Below, in pieces: positions 1-8,100 of a stretch of DNA of 64,000 nt (positions are counted from its first letter, which is position 1; the number at the start of each line of letters is the position of its first letter). The position numbers and the translations under genes are program-made. The notes beneath the pieces were generated by a model. It saw nothing but the letters and a program-made list of their open reading frames with translations, ran no database searches and was not told the origin of the DNA. The stretch is from Micromonospora_J zhanjiangensis. Lineage in GTDB: Bacteria; Actinomycetota; Actinomycetes; Mycobacteriales; Micromonosporaceae. Location of the stretch: assembly GCF_042650605.1 (NCBI RefSeq), contig NZ_JBHSBN010000006.1:62001-126000 (forward strand), in the 5' to 3' direction.

Positions 1-727
1 CGGCGGCAATGCCGACCGCGCGTCCGCCGCCGCGTCGACGGGCCCCACCGCACCGGCGGTCTCCCCCGGAACGACACGGTCCGCCGAGCCCGTTGCACCC
101 CGGGCGGGCGGGTCGGACCGGGCGGGTCGGCGGTCGGTGTGGCGGGAGGCCGGTGACGGGCTGCGCTGGATCGGCCGGGACCCGGTGTTGCTGCGGCTGA
201 CCGCGCTCGCCGCGAGCAGCAACATCGCCATCAGCGGAATGATCACGACCCTGGTGCTCTACGCCCTCACCGTTCTCGGGGTCACCGAGGCCGGCTACGG
301 TCTGTTCATGTCGGCGGCGGTGCTCGGCGGGCTGGCCGGCGGGCTGGCCGCCGGCCGGCTCGCCGCGCGACTCGGCACGCTGCCCGGGATGCGGCTGGTC
401 CTGGCGGTGCAGACGGTGGCGCTGGGCGCGCTCGCCGCGTCCCGCCACCCGGCGCCGGGCGCCCTCGCGCTGGGCGTCTTCGCCGCCGGTACGGCGATCT
501 GGAACTCGCTGTGTGCCGCCTACGGCCAGCACCGGGTTCCGGCCGCGATGCTCGGTCGGGTGAGCAGCGCCCAGCGACTGGCCGGGCTGCTGGCCGCCCC
601 GGCGGGCGCCGCCGCCGCCGGTTTCGCCGCCTCGGCGTACGGATTGCCGGTCGTGTTCTGGGGCGCGACCGCGGTCCTCGGCGTCACCACGCTCGCGGCC
701 TGGGTGGCGCTGCGCCCCGCCCGGTGA
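1..727 (+). CDS. MFS transporter, C-terminal part (cut by window edge)
   Basis: The reading frame is open from the first bases of the window to a stop at 727, so the gene starts outside. About 240 residues are visible: a polar Ala/Pro/Arg linker, then a motif typical of the central loop of drug-exporter MFS proteins (EAGDGLRWIGRDPVLLRLT), then about six hydrophobic segments ending in an Arg-rich tail. This corresponds to transmembrane helices 7-12 of a major facilitator of the EntS/MFS_3 type. Substrate cannot be read from the sequence. It converges on the rhodanese gene across a strong hairpin. Confidence 0.8.
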   Translation, partial: GGNADRASAAASTGPTAPAVSPGTTRSAEPVAPRAGGSDRAGRRSVWREAGDGLRWIGRDPVLLRLTALAASSNIAISGMITTLVLYALTVLGVTEAGYGLFMSAAVLGGLAGGLAAGRLAARLGTLPGMRLVLAVQTVALGALAASRHPAPGALALGVFAAGTAIWNSLCAAYGQHRVPAAMLGRVSSAQRLAGLLAAPAGAAAAGFAASAYGLPVVFWGATAVLGVTTLAAWVALRPAR

Positions 728-747
728 ACCGGCGACCGGGCGCGGAA

Positions 748-785
748 CGGGCTCCCGCCGCGTGCGTTCGACGCGCGGGAGCCCG
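748..785. terminator. Bidirectional hairpin between MFS and rhodanese genes
   Basis: CGGGCTCCCGC at 748-758 is perfectly complementary to GCGGGAGCCCG at 775-785. There is no U-tract, as is usual in high-GC actinobacteria. It lies between two convergent stops, so it probably serves both genes. Confidence 0.6.
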
Positions 786-795
786 CCACGTGCGC

Positions 796-1701
796 TCAGG
801 CGGGAGTGATGCCGCCGGGCTCGGTCCCCTTGACGATCGGGGAGCGGACCAGGTTGCCCCACTCGGTCCATGAGCCGTCGTAGTTGCGCACCTGCGGGTA
901 ACCGAGCAGGTGCCGCAGCACGAACCAGGTGTGGCTGGACCGCTCACCGATCCGGCAGTAGGCGATCACGTCGTCGGCCGGCGCGAGTCCCAGCTGGTCG
1001 GCGTAGATGGCCCGCAGTTCCTCCGCGCTCTTGAAGGTGCCGTCCTCGTTGGCCGCCGACTTCCACGGCTTGCTCACCGCCCCGGGGATGTGGCCGCCGC
1101 GCAGCGCGCCCTCCTGCGGGTAGTCGGGCATGTGCAGCATCTCGCCGGTGTACTCGCCCGGCGAACGCACGTCGACCAGCGGCCGGCCGGCCGCCACGTG
1201 CGCCAGCACCTGGTCGCGGAAGGCCCGGAGCGGGGCGTCGTCGCGCTGCGGCACCGGGTAGTCCGCCCGGGGCCGGTCGGTCTTCTCCCGGGTCAACTCC
1301 CGGCCCTCGGCGACCCACTTCTGCCGGCCGCCGTCCAGCAGCCGCACGTCGGCGTGGCCGAAGAGCGAGAACACCCACAACGCGTACGCGGCCCACCAGT
1401 TGAAGTTGTCACCGTAGAAGACCACCGTGTCGTCCCGGCCGATGCCCTTGCGGGCACACAGCTCGGCGAAGCCCTCGGCGTCGAGGTAGTCCCGGGTCAC
1501 CTGGTCGTTGAGTTCCAGGTGCCAGTCGACCTTTACCGCGCCGGGGATGTGGCCGGACTCGTAGAGCAGTACGTCCTCATCGGACTCGACGACGACGAGG
1601 CCGTCCGTCCCCAGGTGTTCGGCCAACCACTCGGTGGTGACCAGGCGACCCGGATCGGCGTACGACTGCAGGGCAGGGCTGGAATCGTTAGGCACTGGCA
1701 T
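796..1701 (-). CDS. Thiosulfate/3-mercaptopyruvate sulfurtransferase (rhodanese)
   Basis: A 301-residue protein with two tandem rhodanese domains. The N-terminal domain (about 20-140) lacks the cysteine; the C-terminal domain carries the catalytic loop CRIGERS near residue 250 (VIAYCRIGERSSHTW). It transfers sulfane sulfur from thiosulfate or mercaptopyruvate to an acceptor in the cytoplasm. Length and layout match the family (SseA/CysA-type). ATG at 1701 is preceded on the minus strand by TAGGTT-N6, so the mRNA could be leaderless; a GTG two codons in (1695) is an alternative. In related genomes a SufE gene often follows a rhodanese gene; here SufE is 11 kb away. Confidence 0.9.
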   Translation of the reverse strand: MPVPNDSSPALQSYADPGRLVTTEWLAEHLGTDGLVVVESDEDVLLYESGHIPGAVKVDWHLELNDQVTRDYLDAEGFAELCARKGIGRDDTVVFYGDNFNWWAAYALWVFSLFGHADVRLLDGGRQKWVAEGRELTREKTDRPRADYPVPQRDDAPLRAFRDQVLAHVAAGRPLVDVRSPGEYTGEMLHMPDYPQEGALRGGHIPGAVSKPWKSAANEDGTFKSAEELRAIYADQLGLAPADDVIAYCRIGERSSHTWFVLRHLLGYPQVRNYDGSWTEWGNLVRSPIVKGTEPGGITPA

Positions 1702-1816
1702 ATTCCCAACCTACGCCGCCGCGTCCGGCGCGACCCGGGAACCGGTGCGCTCGGTCCAGCGGGTGGAACGCCGCCGCGCCCGCCCCGGAACCGGCCGCGC
1801 GGACCGCCCGCGCGGC

Positions 1817-2584
1817 TCAGTCGGTGAGCGGGCCGAGCAGCGGGCGCTTGGCGGTGACCGTGTCGCCGGACGAGCGGCCGGTCAGCCGGCGCTTGACCCA
1901 CGGCGCCAGGTGCCGGCCGGCCCACCGCAGGTCGGCGCCGCGGGCCGCCAGCCACGGGGTCGGCGCCGGCCGGGGCGGGACCAGCAGCCACTCCGGGTCG
2001 CACTCCACCCCGAGGGTGGTGAGCACGTGCGCGGCCACCCGGCGGTGGCCGGCGGACGACAGGTGCAGCCGGTCGTCGCTCCAGAGCACCGGGTTCAGGA
2101 ACTCGCCGTCGGCGAAGAGGTCGACCATCATCGCGCCGTGCCGCTCGGCGGTCTCGCCCACCGCCCGGTTGAGGACCGCCACGCGCGGTGCGACCAGGCG
2201 CTGACCGGGCAGCCGGGCCATCACGTCGGCGAACCGGAAGATCAGTACGTCGGCACCGTCGGCCCGCAGCCGGCGGACCACCTCGTCGAACCGGGCGACC
2301 AGGGTGTCCGGGTCGAAGCTCCGGCGCAGCACGTCGTTGCCGCCGGCGGCGAAGCTGATCAGGTCGGGCCGCATCTCCAGCGCGACCGGCACCTGCTCGG
2401 CGACCACGTTGGGGAACAACCGCCCCCGGATGGCCAGGTTGGCGTACCCGAAATCGGGTCCGGCCTCGGCGGCCAGCCGGGTGGCGACCAGGTCGGCCCA
2501 GCCCCGGTACGTCCCGTTCTCGTACGTGTCGTTCATTCCCTCGGTGAAGCTGTCGCCCACCGCCACGAAGCTGCGCCAGCGCAC
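1817..2584 (-). CDS. SGNH/GDSL-family hydrolase
   Basis: 255 residues. SGNH blocks are clear: block I GDSFTEG with the nucleophile Ser near residue 12, block III GGND (AAGGNDVL), and block V DRLHLSSAGH supplying Asp/His. This predicts an esterase/lipase or acylhydrolase; no signal peptide is seen, so it is probably cytoplasmic. The GTG at 2584 was chosen because GGGAG lies 7-10 nt upstream and conserved sequence begins right after it, whereas the upstream extension is low-complexity Arg/Gly. Substrate is unknown. Confidence 0.85.
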   Translation of the reverse strand: MRWRSFVAVGDSFTEGMNDTYENGTYRGWADLVATRLAAEAGPDFGYANLAIRGRLFPNVVAEQVPVALEMRPDLISFAAGGNDVLRRSFDPDTLVARFDEVVRRLRADGADVLIFRFADVMARLPGQRLVAPRVAVLNRAVGETAERHGAMMVDLFADGEFLNPVLWSDDRLHLSSAGHRRVAAHVLTTLGVECDPEWLLVPPRPAPTPWLAARGADLRWAGRHLAPWVKRRLTGRSSGDTVTAKRPLLGPLTD

Positions 2585-2885
2585 CCCGCGTCTCCCGTCG
2601 TCGTGCCCGGTAGAACCGCACGGAAGTTTGGCACGGCAACCATCCGGTCGGCATCCGCCGACCGCCGGAACGTGACCGGGGCCGCACGCTGCAGTCGTAC
2701 AGGATGATCTTTGATCACCTGAACCATCCCGGCACGCGGATTCGGGGCGGGAGGTACGGCCCGGCACGATGCACCCTCAGGTGCGCGCGCCCGTCGGGCT
2801 AGCACGGACGGTATCCGAGTCGTAACGTGCAATAGAGGCCCGTCCGTGCGGAGACCGGCCGACCCTCGTGCAGGAGTGTGCACCC
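2585..2885. other. Divergent intergenic region
   Basis: About 300 bases between the SGNH hydrolase and the XRE regulator, which are transcribed away from each other. It must hold both promoters. A -10-like TAACGT lies near 2822. No gene-like reading frame is convincing here. Confidence 0.4.
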
Positions 2886-4076
2886 ATGGCACGTACGGAC
2901 TACATCGGGCTGAGGATCGCTCGCTGGCGTGACATCGCCGGCATGACTCAGCAGCAGCTCGCCGACGCCGTCGGCGTTACCAAGGCGTACATCAGCCAGA
3001 TTGAGAACGGCCGACGACCTGTCGAAAAACGCTCACTTCTTGGCGCATTCGCCACGGCACTCGGCGTCGGAGTCGGCGACCTCACCGGCCAACCCGAGCA
3101 GCCCCGCAATGGCGACGATATGGCGATCTACTCAGCGGTGCCCGGTATCCGGGGCGCGCTGGACGATGACCCGGATGATCCTGCCGACCCCGGTGAAGTC
3201 GCCCGGCGGGTTGACGAGGCGATGCGCGCCCGGATGGCGTGCGACTACCCGACCCTGGCCAAACTGCTACCGGGGGTGCTCACCGGCACCCGGCAGTTGG
3301 CCAATGCCGGCAACGAGCAAGGTCTGCCGCTGTTCGTACGCAGCGCGATCTGCGCCGCCCTAGCAATCAAGCCATTCGGCCACCTGGACCTGGCTGCCAG
3401 GCTCGCCGAGCGGGCGGAGCGCGCGGCCAGCCTGCTCGGCCAGCCGGTCGAGCAGGCCGCCGCCCAGTTTATGTTGTCCCAGACGGCGCTGTCAGCTGCC
3501 ACCGCCGGTGCCCGGCGCCGGTCCCTCACCGTGGCGAGCGAGGCGGCCCAACGACTCGGCGACGACGGCGACGACAACGCGCTCACCTGGTACGGGCTAC
3601 TGCACCTGCAGGCGGCCTTGGCTGCCGCGTCACTGGCTCGCGACGCCGACGTGACGATGCATCTGGGCGAAGCCGACGCGGCTGCGGCCAGGGTTCAGAG
3701 CGACCCCTGGCGGATGGAGTTCACCCCGGCGAACTGTGGGGTGTGGCGCGTTGGGGCGAGTGTCGAGAACGGGGAGCCTGAGAAGGCTCCCGAATATGCC
3801 CGCCGTATCGACCGGTCCACGCTGAAGACGGCAAACCGGTTGGTCCGTTTGCACATCGATACGGGTCGCGGTCACTATGCCGCCGGCGACCTAGCCGCCG
3901 CAGTGAGGCAGTTCCTGGCGGCCGACGAGGTCTCCCCCATGGAGTTGCGAACCAGACCGTCGGTGCGTGAGCTTGTGGGCCAGATGGTTCGGGATGCCCG
4001 TCGGCGCGGATCGGCCGAGTTGCAGGATCTGGCCATCCGCTGCGGCGTTGATCCACTCAGCCCCGACCCGAGTTAA
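2886..4076 (+). CDS. XRE-family transcriptional regulator with long helical C-terminus
   Basis: 396 residues. Residues about 5-65 form a Cro/CI-type helix-turn-helix (RIARWRDIAGMTQQQLADA ... VTKAYISQIENGRRPV). The remaining 300 residues are Ala-rich alpha-helical, resembling the TPR-like ligand-binding halves of large actinobacterial XRE regulators. ATG 2886 has AGGAG 10 nt upstream; a GTG six codons earlier lacks one. It heads the same-strand run that continues into four mini-genes and the NACHT gene, so it may control them (inference). Confidence 0.8.
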   Translation: MARTDYIGLRIARWRDIAGMTQQQLADAVGVTKAYISQIENGRRPVEKRSLLGAFATALGVGVGDLTGQPEQPRNGDDMAIYSAVPGIRGALDDDPDDPADPGEVARRVDEAMRARMACDYPTLAKLLPGVLTGTRQLANAGNEQGLPLFVRSAICAALAIKPFGHLDLAARLAERAERAASLLGQPVEQAAAQFMLSQTALSAATAGARRRSLTVASEAAQRLGDDGDDNALTWYGLLHLQAALAAASLARDADVTMHLGEADAAAARVQSDPWRMEFTPANCGVWRVGASVENGEPEKAPEYARRIDRSTLKTANRLVRLHIDTGRGHYAAGDLAAAVRQFLAADEVSPMELRTRPSVRELVGQMVRDARRRGSAELQDLAIRCGVDPLSPDPS

Positions 4077-4288
4077 CTGACTGTAAACCACCACTCACGG
4101 CACCGCGCCTACGGTCTACGCATCGGCCAGCATTTCGGCTGGTCGTTCCCAGACCGGGGGCGGCGTCGCGTTGTACGGCGTGACGCTCCGTGCCCGGCCG
4201 TCGGGGCGCGGCGGTGTGCTCCCTCCGTCTCGATCCGGAGTGGCCTTTCCAGCTCCGCCGCGCCCCTCGGTCATTGGAGGGGCACGAG

Positions 4289-4456
4289 ATGAGCCTGTTC
4301 CGCAGAGCGCCGCAGCCGACGGAGATCCTCGCCGCGGCCCGACTCGACGACGCGGAGGATGCCGCCAAGGCACGGCAACGGCTAATCGAGCAGGCCGCGA
4401 AGGACACCGAGCACCGGGCGCCGCAGCCGACCTGTCGGATCGGGGGCAACCCGTGA
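4289..4456 (+). CDS. Small hypothetical protein, mini-operon gene 1
   Basis: 55 residues, charged and probably helical (MSLFRRAPQPTEIL ... ARQRLIEQAAKD). ATG 4289 is preceded by a strong TTGGAGGGG ribosome binding site, which decides the start. Its TGA overlaps the GTG of the next gene (GTGA), suggesting translational coupling. I do not recognise the family. Confidence 0.6.
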   Translation: MSLFRRAPQPTEILAAARLDDAEDAAKARQRLIEQAAKDTEHRAPQPTCRIGGNP

Positions 4457-4641
4457 CCGGCCTGGACGGCGGCAACCCGACCGAGGTGATCCGGTCCGTC
4501 CGGCTCACGTTCGCCGCCCACGACTGCGAGCCGGGCATGGTCCGCCAGCGCCGCTGTGAGCGTTGCAAGCCTGACGGCTGTCCCCGGTTGGAGTGGGCCG
4601 AACAGGCGTGGCGTTCCCTCGGTAGGAGTGGTGCACGGTGA
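4453..4641 (+). CDS. Small Cys-containing hypothetical protein, mini-operon gene 2
   Basis: 62 residues. It has a CERCKPDGC cluster plus an upstream Cys (HDCEPG), a possible metal site. GTG 4453 overlaps the previous stop and its own TGA overlaps the next GTG at 4638. Family not recognised. Confidence 0.6.
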   Translation: MTGLDGGNPTEVIRSVRLTFAAHDCEPGMVRQRRCERCKPDGCPRLEWAEQAWRSLGRSGAR

Positions 4642-4886
4642 ACCAGCCACTCGACCGGGGCCCGTTGTGCCTCACCTGCATGGGAGCATGGGAGATGGCA
4701 ATCCACAACCGGCACCAGCGGTGTAGGGGCGCGGTGGTCCGGCTCGGTAGGGTGCTCCAGTGCCGCTGCTGGTGCTGGGACGGCGCCGGCACCTCCGATC
4801 TGGTGAAGCTGTACGGCGACCAGCGGACAGTGCGGGCGGTGCCTCAGTCTCGCCCGATCAGTCCAATCGTCCGGCTGCCATCGTGA
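4638..4886 (+). CDS. Small Cys-rich hypothetical protein, mini-operon gene 3
   Basis: 82 residues with a CLTC pair near the N-terminus and C-x(n)-CRCWC further on, so a zinc-ribbon-like fold is possible. GTG 4638 overlaps the stop of gene 2, and GGTAGGAG lies upstream as a ribosome binding site. Its stop overlaps the start of gene 4. Function unknown. Confidence 0.6.
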   Translation: MNQPLDRGPLCLTCMGAWEMAIHNRHQRCRGAVVRLGRVLQCRCWCWDGAGTSDLVKLYGDQRTVRAVPQSRPISPIVRLPS

Positions 4887-4984
4887 ACCCCGAGGAGTTG
4901 CGACGCGGCCGGATCCTCTACTGGACAGTGCTTGTCGTCTTCGCGGCGGCGGTCTTCGCTGGCACTGTCATGAATGCGCGGTAG
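4883..4984 (+). CDS. 33-residue single-pass membrane peptide, mini-operon gene 4
   Basis: A very short frame: a charged start (VNPEELRRGRIL) followed by one hydrophobic segment (YWTVLVVFAAAVFAGTVM) and stop. GTG 4883 overlaps the previous stop (GTGA), the fourth such junction in a row, which is the main support for it being real. It lies 123 bp upstream of the NACHT gene. Confidence 0.5.
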   Translation: MNPEELRRGRILYWTVLVVFAAAVFAGTVMNAR

Positions 4985-5093
4985 ACCCAACCGCGCCCGG
5001 CGGGCTCCTTTCAGAGGGCCATTGCGATCAACGGCCGGGTGGGATCGGGCCAGACACGGCGATTCGTCATTCATGATCGATTTGTATCGGTTC

Positions 5094-5107
5094 TATAGTG
5101 TCCGGTC
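5094..5107 (+). promoter_or_regulatory. -10 element suggesting leaderless NACHT mRNA
   Basis: TATAGT at 5094-5099 sits 8 nt before the GTG at 5108. Transcription would start at or within a base or two of the start codon. No ribosome binding site is present. The -35 region is poor. Confidence 0.5.
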
Positions 5108-8100
5108 GTGGAACTCGTTTCGATGGCGACCGCTGCTCTGGCGAAGGCGATTGGCTCACGGGTAGGTGCCGAACTGGGCGGCTCGTTGGTCAAGGGCGCG
5201 AAGGTCAGGATCCTCGGCGACCCGGAGCAGAAGGCGTTGCAGCGGGCGTTGCAGCGGGCGTTTTCCCAGGTACAGGACGAGTTCGGCGATCGGCTGGCTG
5301 CGTTTGACGTCAACGACGGGTTCTGGGTGCATGAGGGTGCGGCGGAGTTGGCGTTGGTCCTCGTTCCGGGGGGTCGGCCGTCGGCGGTCCGGTTGGCTGA
5401 GCGGGTGGTGGACTCGTTGGGCGGGTCGCTGTCGGAGGATGACCGATTTGATCGGGTGACTCTGCTGCGGCCGGTCTTCACCACGTTGTTAGCGAGCCTC
5501 GCTGACCAGGTACGCGGGGAGGCCGCACTGCAGGCGGTTCTGGGCCGTTCCGATGCCGCCCGGACCGCAGCGGCCACCGAGGCGATGGCACAGGTTCTCG
5601 GTGCCGGCCAGGCTGACGGTGACGATGTCAGTGGTTATCTGCACTGGACGCTAGACCAGCATCGATATTTGCGCACCGCCGGTGTCGTTCGCAATACCGC
5701 GGTGCGGTTGCCGCTGACTGAAGTGTTCATCGGCTTGTCGGCGCTTCCGGACCGGTTTCCGGGCGACCGGGCCCGGGTGTGGTTCGAGCGGGAGAGAGAA
5801 AAGCTGACCGCGCTGGTGGAGGCGGGTCAGTTGGACCGGACGGGGTTCGAGGCCGCGTTGGATCGGCTGCTGGCCCAACTTGGCCAGAAGCTGCCGGTGG
5901 ACGCGGCTGCTCAGCCCACGCTGGCCGCACCGGTGCTGAAAACGGTCCGCGACAGCGCGCACGTGCTCGTGCTGGGCGACCCGGGGACGGGTAAGACGAC
6001 CCTGCTGCGGTACCTGGCCTTCACACACGCCCGGGCAATGCTGGACGGCGTGCCGTTGGAGGGACGTGCGGCACTGTTTCCGGTCTACGTGCGTATCAGT
6101 GAGTACGCCCGCCACGGCTTTCCACACAAGGGACTGGGGGAGTTCCTGGCTAGCGATGCTGGCAGGCTGGAGTGCCCGGTTGCCCGGCTGCCCGATTTGC
6201 TGCGCCAGCAGTTGGAAGCGGGCCGATGTCTGATCTTGTTGGACGGCTTGGATGAGGTGGCATCCGCGCAGTTGCGCCGCGATGTGGTTGGTGCTGTCGT
6301 CAACTTCGTGACGGCACACACGCGGGCAGGCAACCGGTTCGTGGTGACCAGCCGGATCGCCGGTTACCAGGCCGCGCCGTTGCCGCAGCCGTTCGCGGCG
6401 GTGCGGCTGCAGGACATGGACGACGACACGATTACGCGGTTTCTGGAGGTGTACTGTCGGGAGGTCGAACGCGCCGAAGCCCCCTTGCAGAGCGCCGCTG
6501 CAGTCGTGGCCGGAGGGATGCGTGAGGCCGCCGCTATTGGCCAGGCGTTCGAGGCGAATGCCGGGGTACGTCGACTGGCGGTAAACCCGTTGCTACTCAC
6601 GGCATTGGTGCTGATTCATCGGGCTAGCGGCCGGTTGCCGCATCGTCGGGTCGAGGCCTACATCGAGGTGTGCAACGCGTTGGGGCGTACCTGGCGGAGT
6701 GCGCAGGGTGTCGCCGAAGCGGACCTTCCGGATGAACGGATTCTGACCCGTTGGTTGACCGAGCTCGGCTGGTGGATGCATCACCACCGCCCGGAAGGAG
6801 CGGTGACCAACCTGGAACTGCTGGAGGTGCTCGGCCCCCTATGGGCTCTGCATCAGGGTTGCCATTGGGACAGCCGCATCCTGCAGGCAGCGGACCCGAT
6901 GGACACCGCCGCCGGTCAAGCCGTGATCGACTTCGTGAAGAAGGCCGACACCCATACCGGGCTCCTGGTGGAACGGGCCCCAGGACGGTACGGGTTCGCG
7001 CACCTGACCTTCGAGGAGTACTACGCTGGCCGAGCCTTGGCGTTTCGCGGCTCGACCGAGCAACGGGTCACCGCAATCCGGCAACGACTGCATGATCCCC
7101 GCTATCACGAGCCGATTCTGCTCGCAGTGGGCCTGATCGGCACCGATTATGCCGAACAGATCGACAGTGTGGTCGCCGAAGCTATCTATCCCGCATGCGG
7201 CAGCCCCAGTCCCTACGAGGACCTGTTGGGCCGGGACTTCCTGTTCATGCTACGCGTCCTGGCCGATGACACGCCTTTGGCCGCCACCACCATCGACATG
7301 GTGGTCAACCAGGCGGTCGAGGAATGGCTGACGCCGACCAGCCGCTGCCGCTTCACCAACTACCGCGAGGCGTTGACCCGCCACCTCGCCGCGCTGCACG
7401 GCACTCGGGCCGGTGACCGGCTGGCCGCCGCCGTGGGCAATCAGGCGATCGCCCTCACCAACGCCACAAGGCAACACTGGATCCAGTTGGCCGCCATCAC
7501 GGCGAAGAACAGCCAGCTGCCCGAAGGTGCTGTAAAAGCGTTGGTTGCTGTTGCCACCAGCACCGACACCGACCCGGAGGTGCGGGTGGAGGCAGGGGCG
7601 GTGTTGGCCTCTGGTGGCGTACTCAATCCTGCCGCCGTCGACGCGCTGGTCCACATCGCCACCAGCACCGACACCGACCCGGGAGTCCGGACGGACGCGG
7701 CGTCGGCGTTGAGCTCCGGTGCCGCACTCAACACCCCCGTCATCGACGCGCTGGTCCACATCGCCACCAGCACCGACACCGACCCGGGAGTCCGGACGGA
7801 CGCGGCGTCGGCGTTGGCCTCCAGTGGCACACTCAACACCCCCGTCATCGACGCGCTGGTCCACATCGCCACCAGTGCCGACACCGAGCTGTTCGTGCGG
7901 GTGGACGCGTTGTCGGTGTTGGCCTCCGGTGGCACACTCAACACCGCCGTCATCGACGCGCTGGTCCACATCGCCACCAGCACCGACGCCGGGCTGTTCG
8001 TGCGGGTGGAGGCGGTGTCGGCGTTGGCCTCCGGTGGCACACTCAACACCGCCGCCGTCGACGCGCTGGTCCACATCGCCACCAGCACCGACACCGACCC

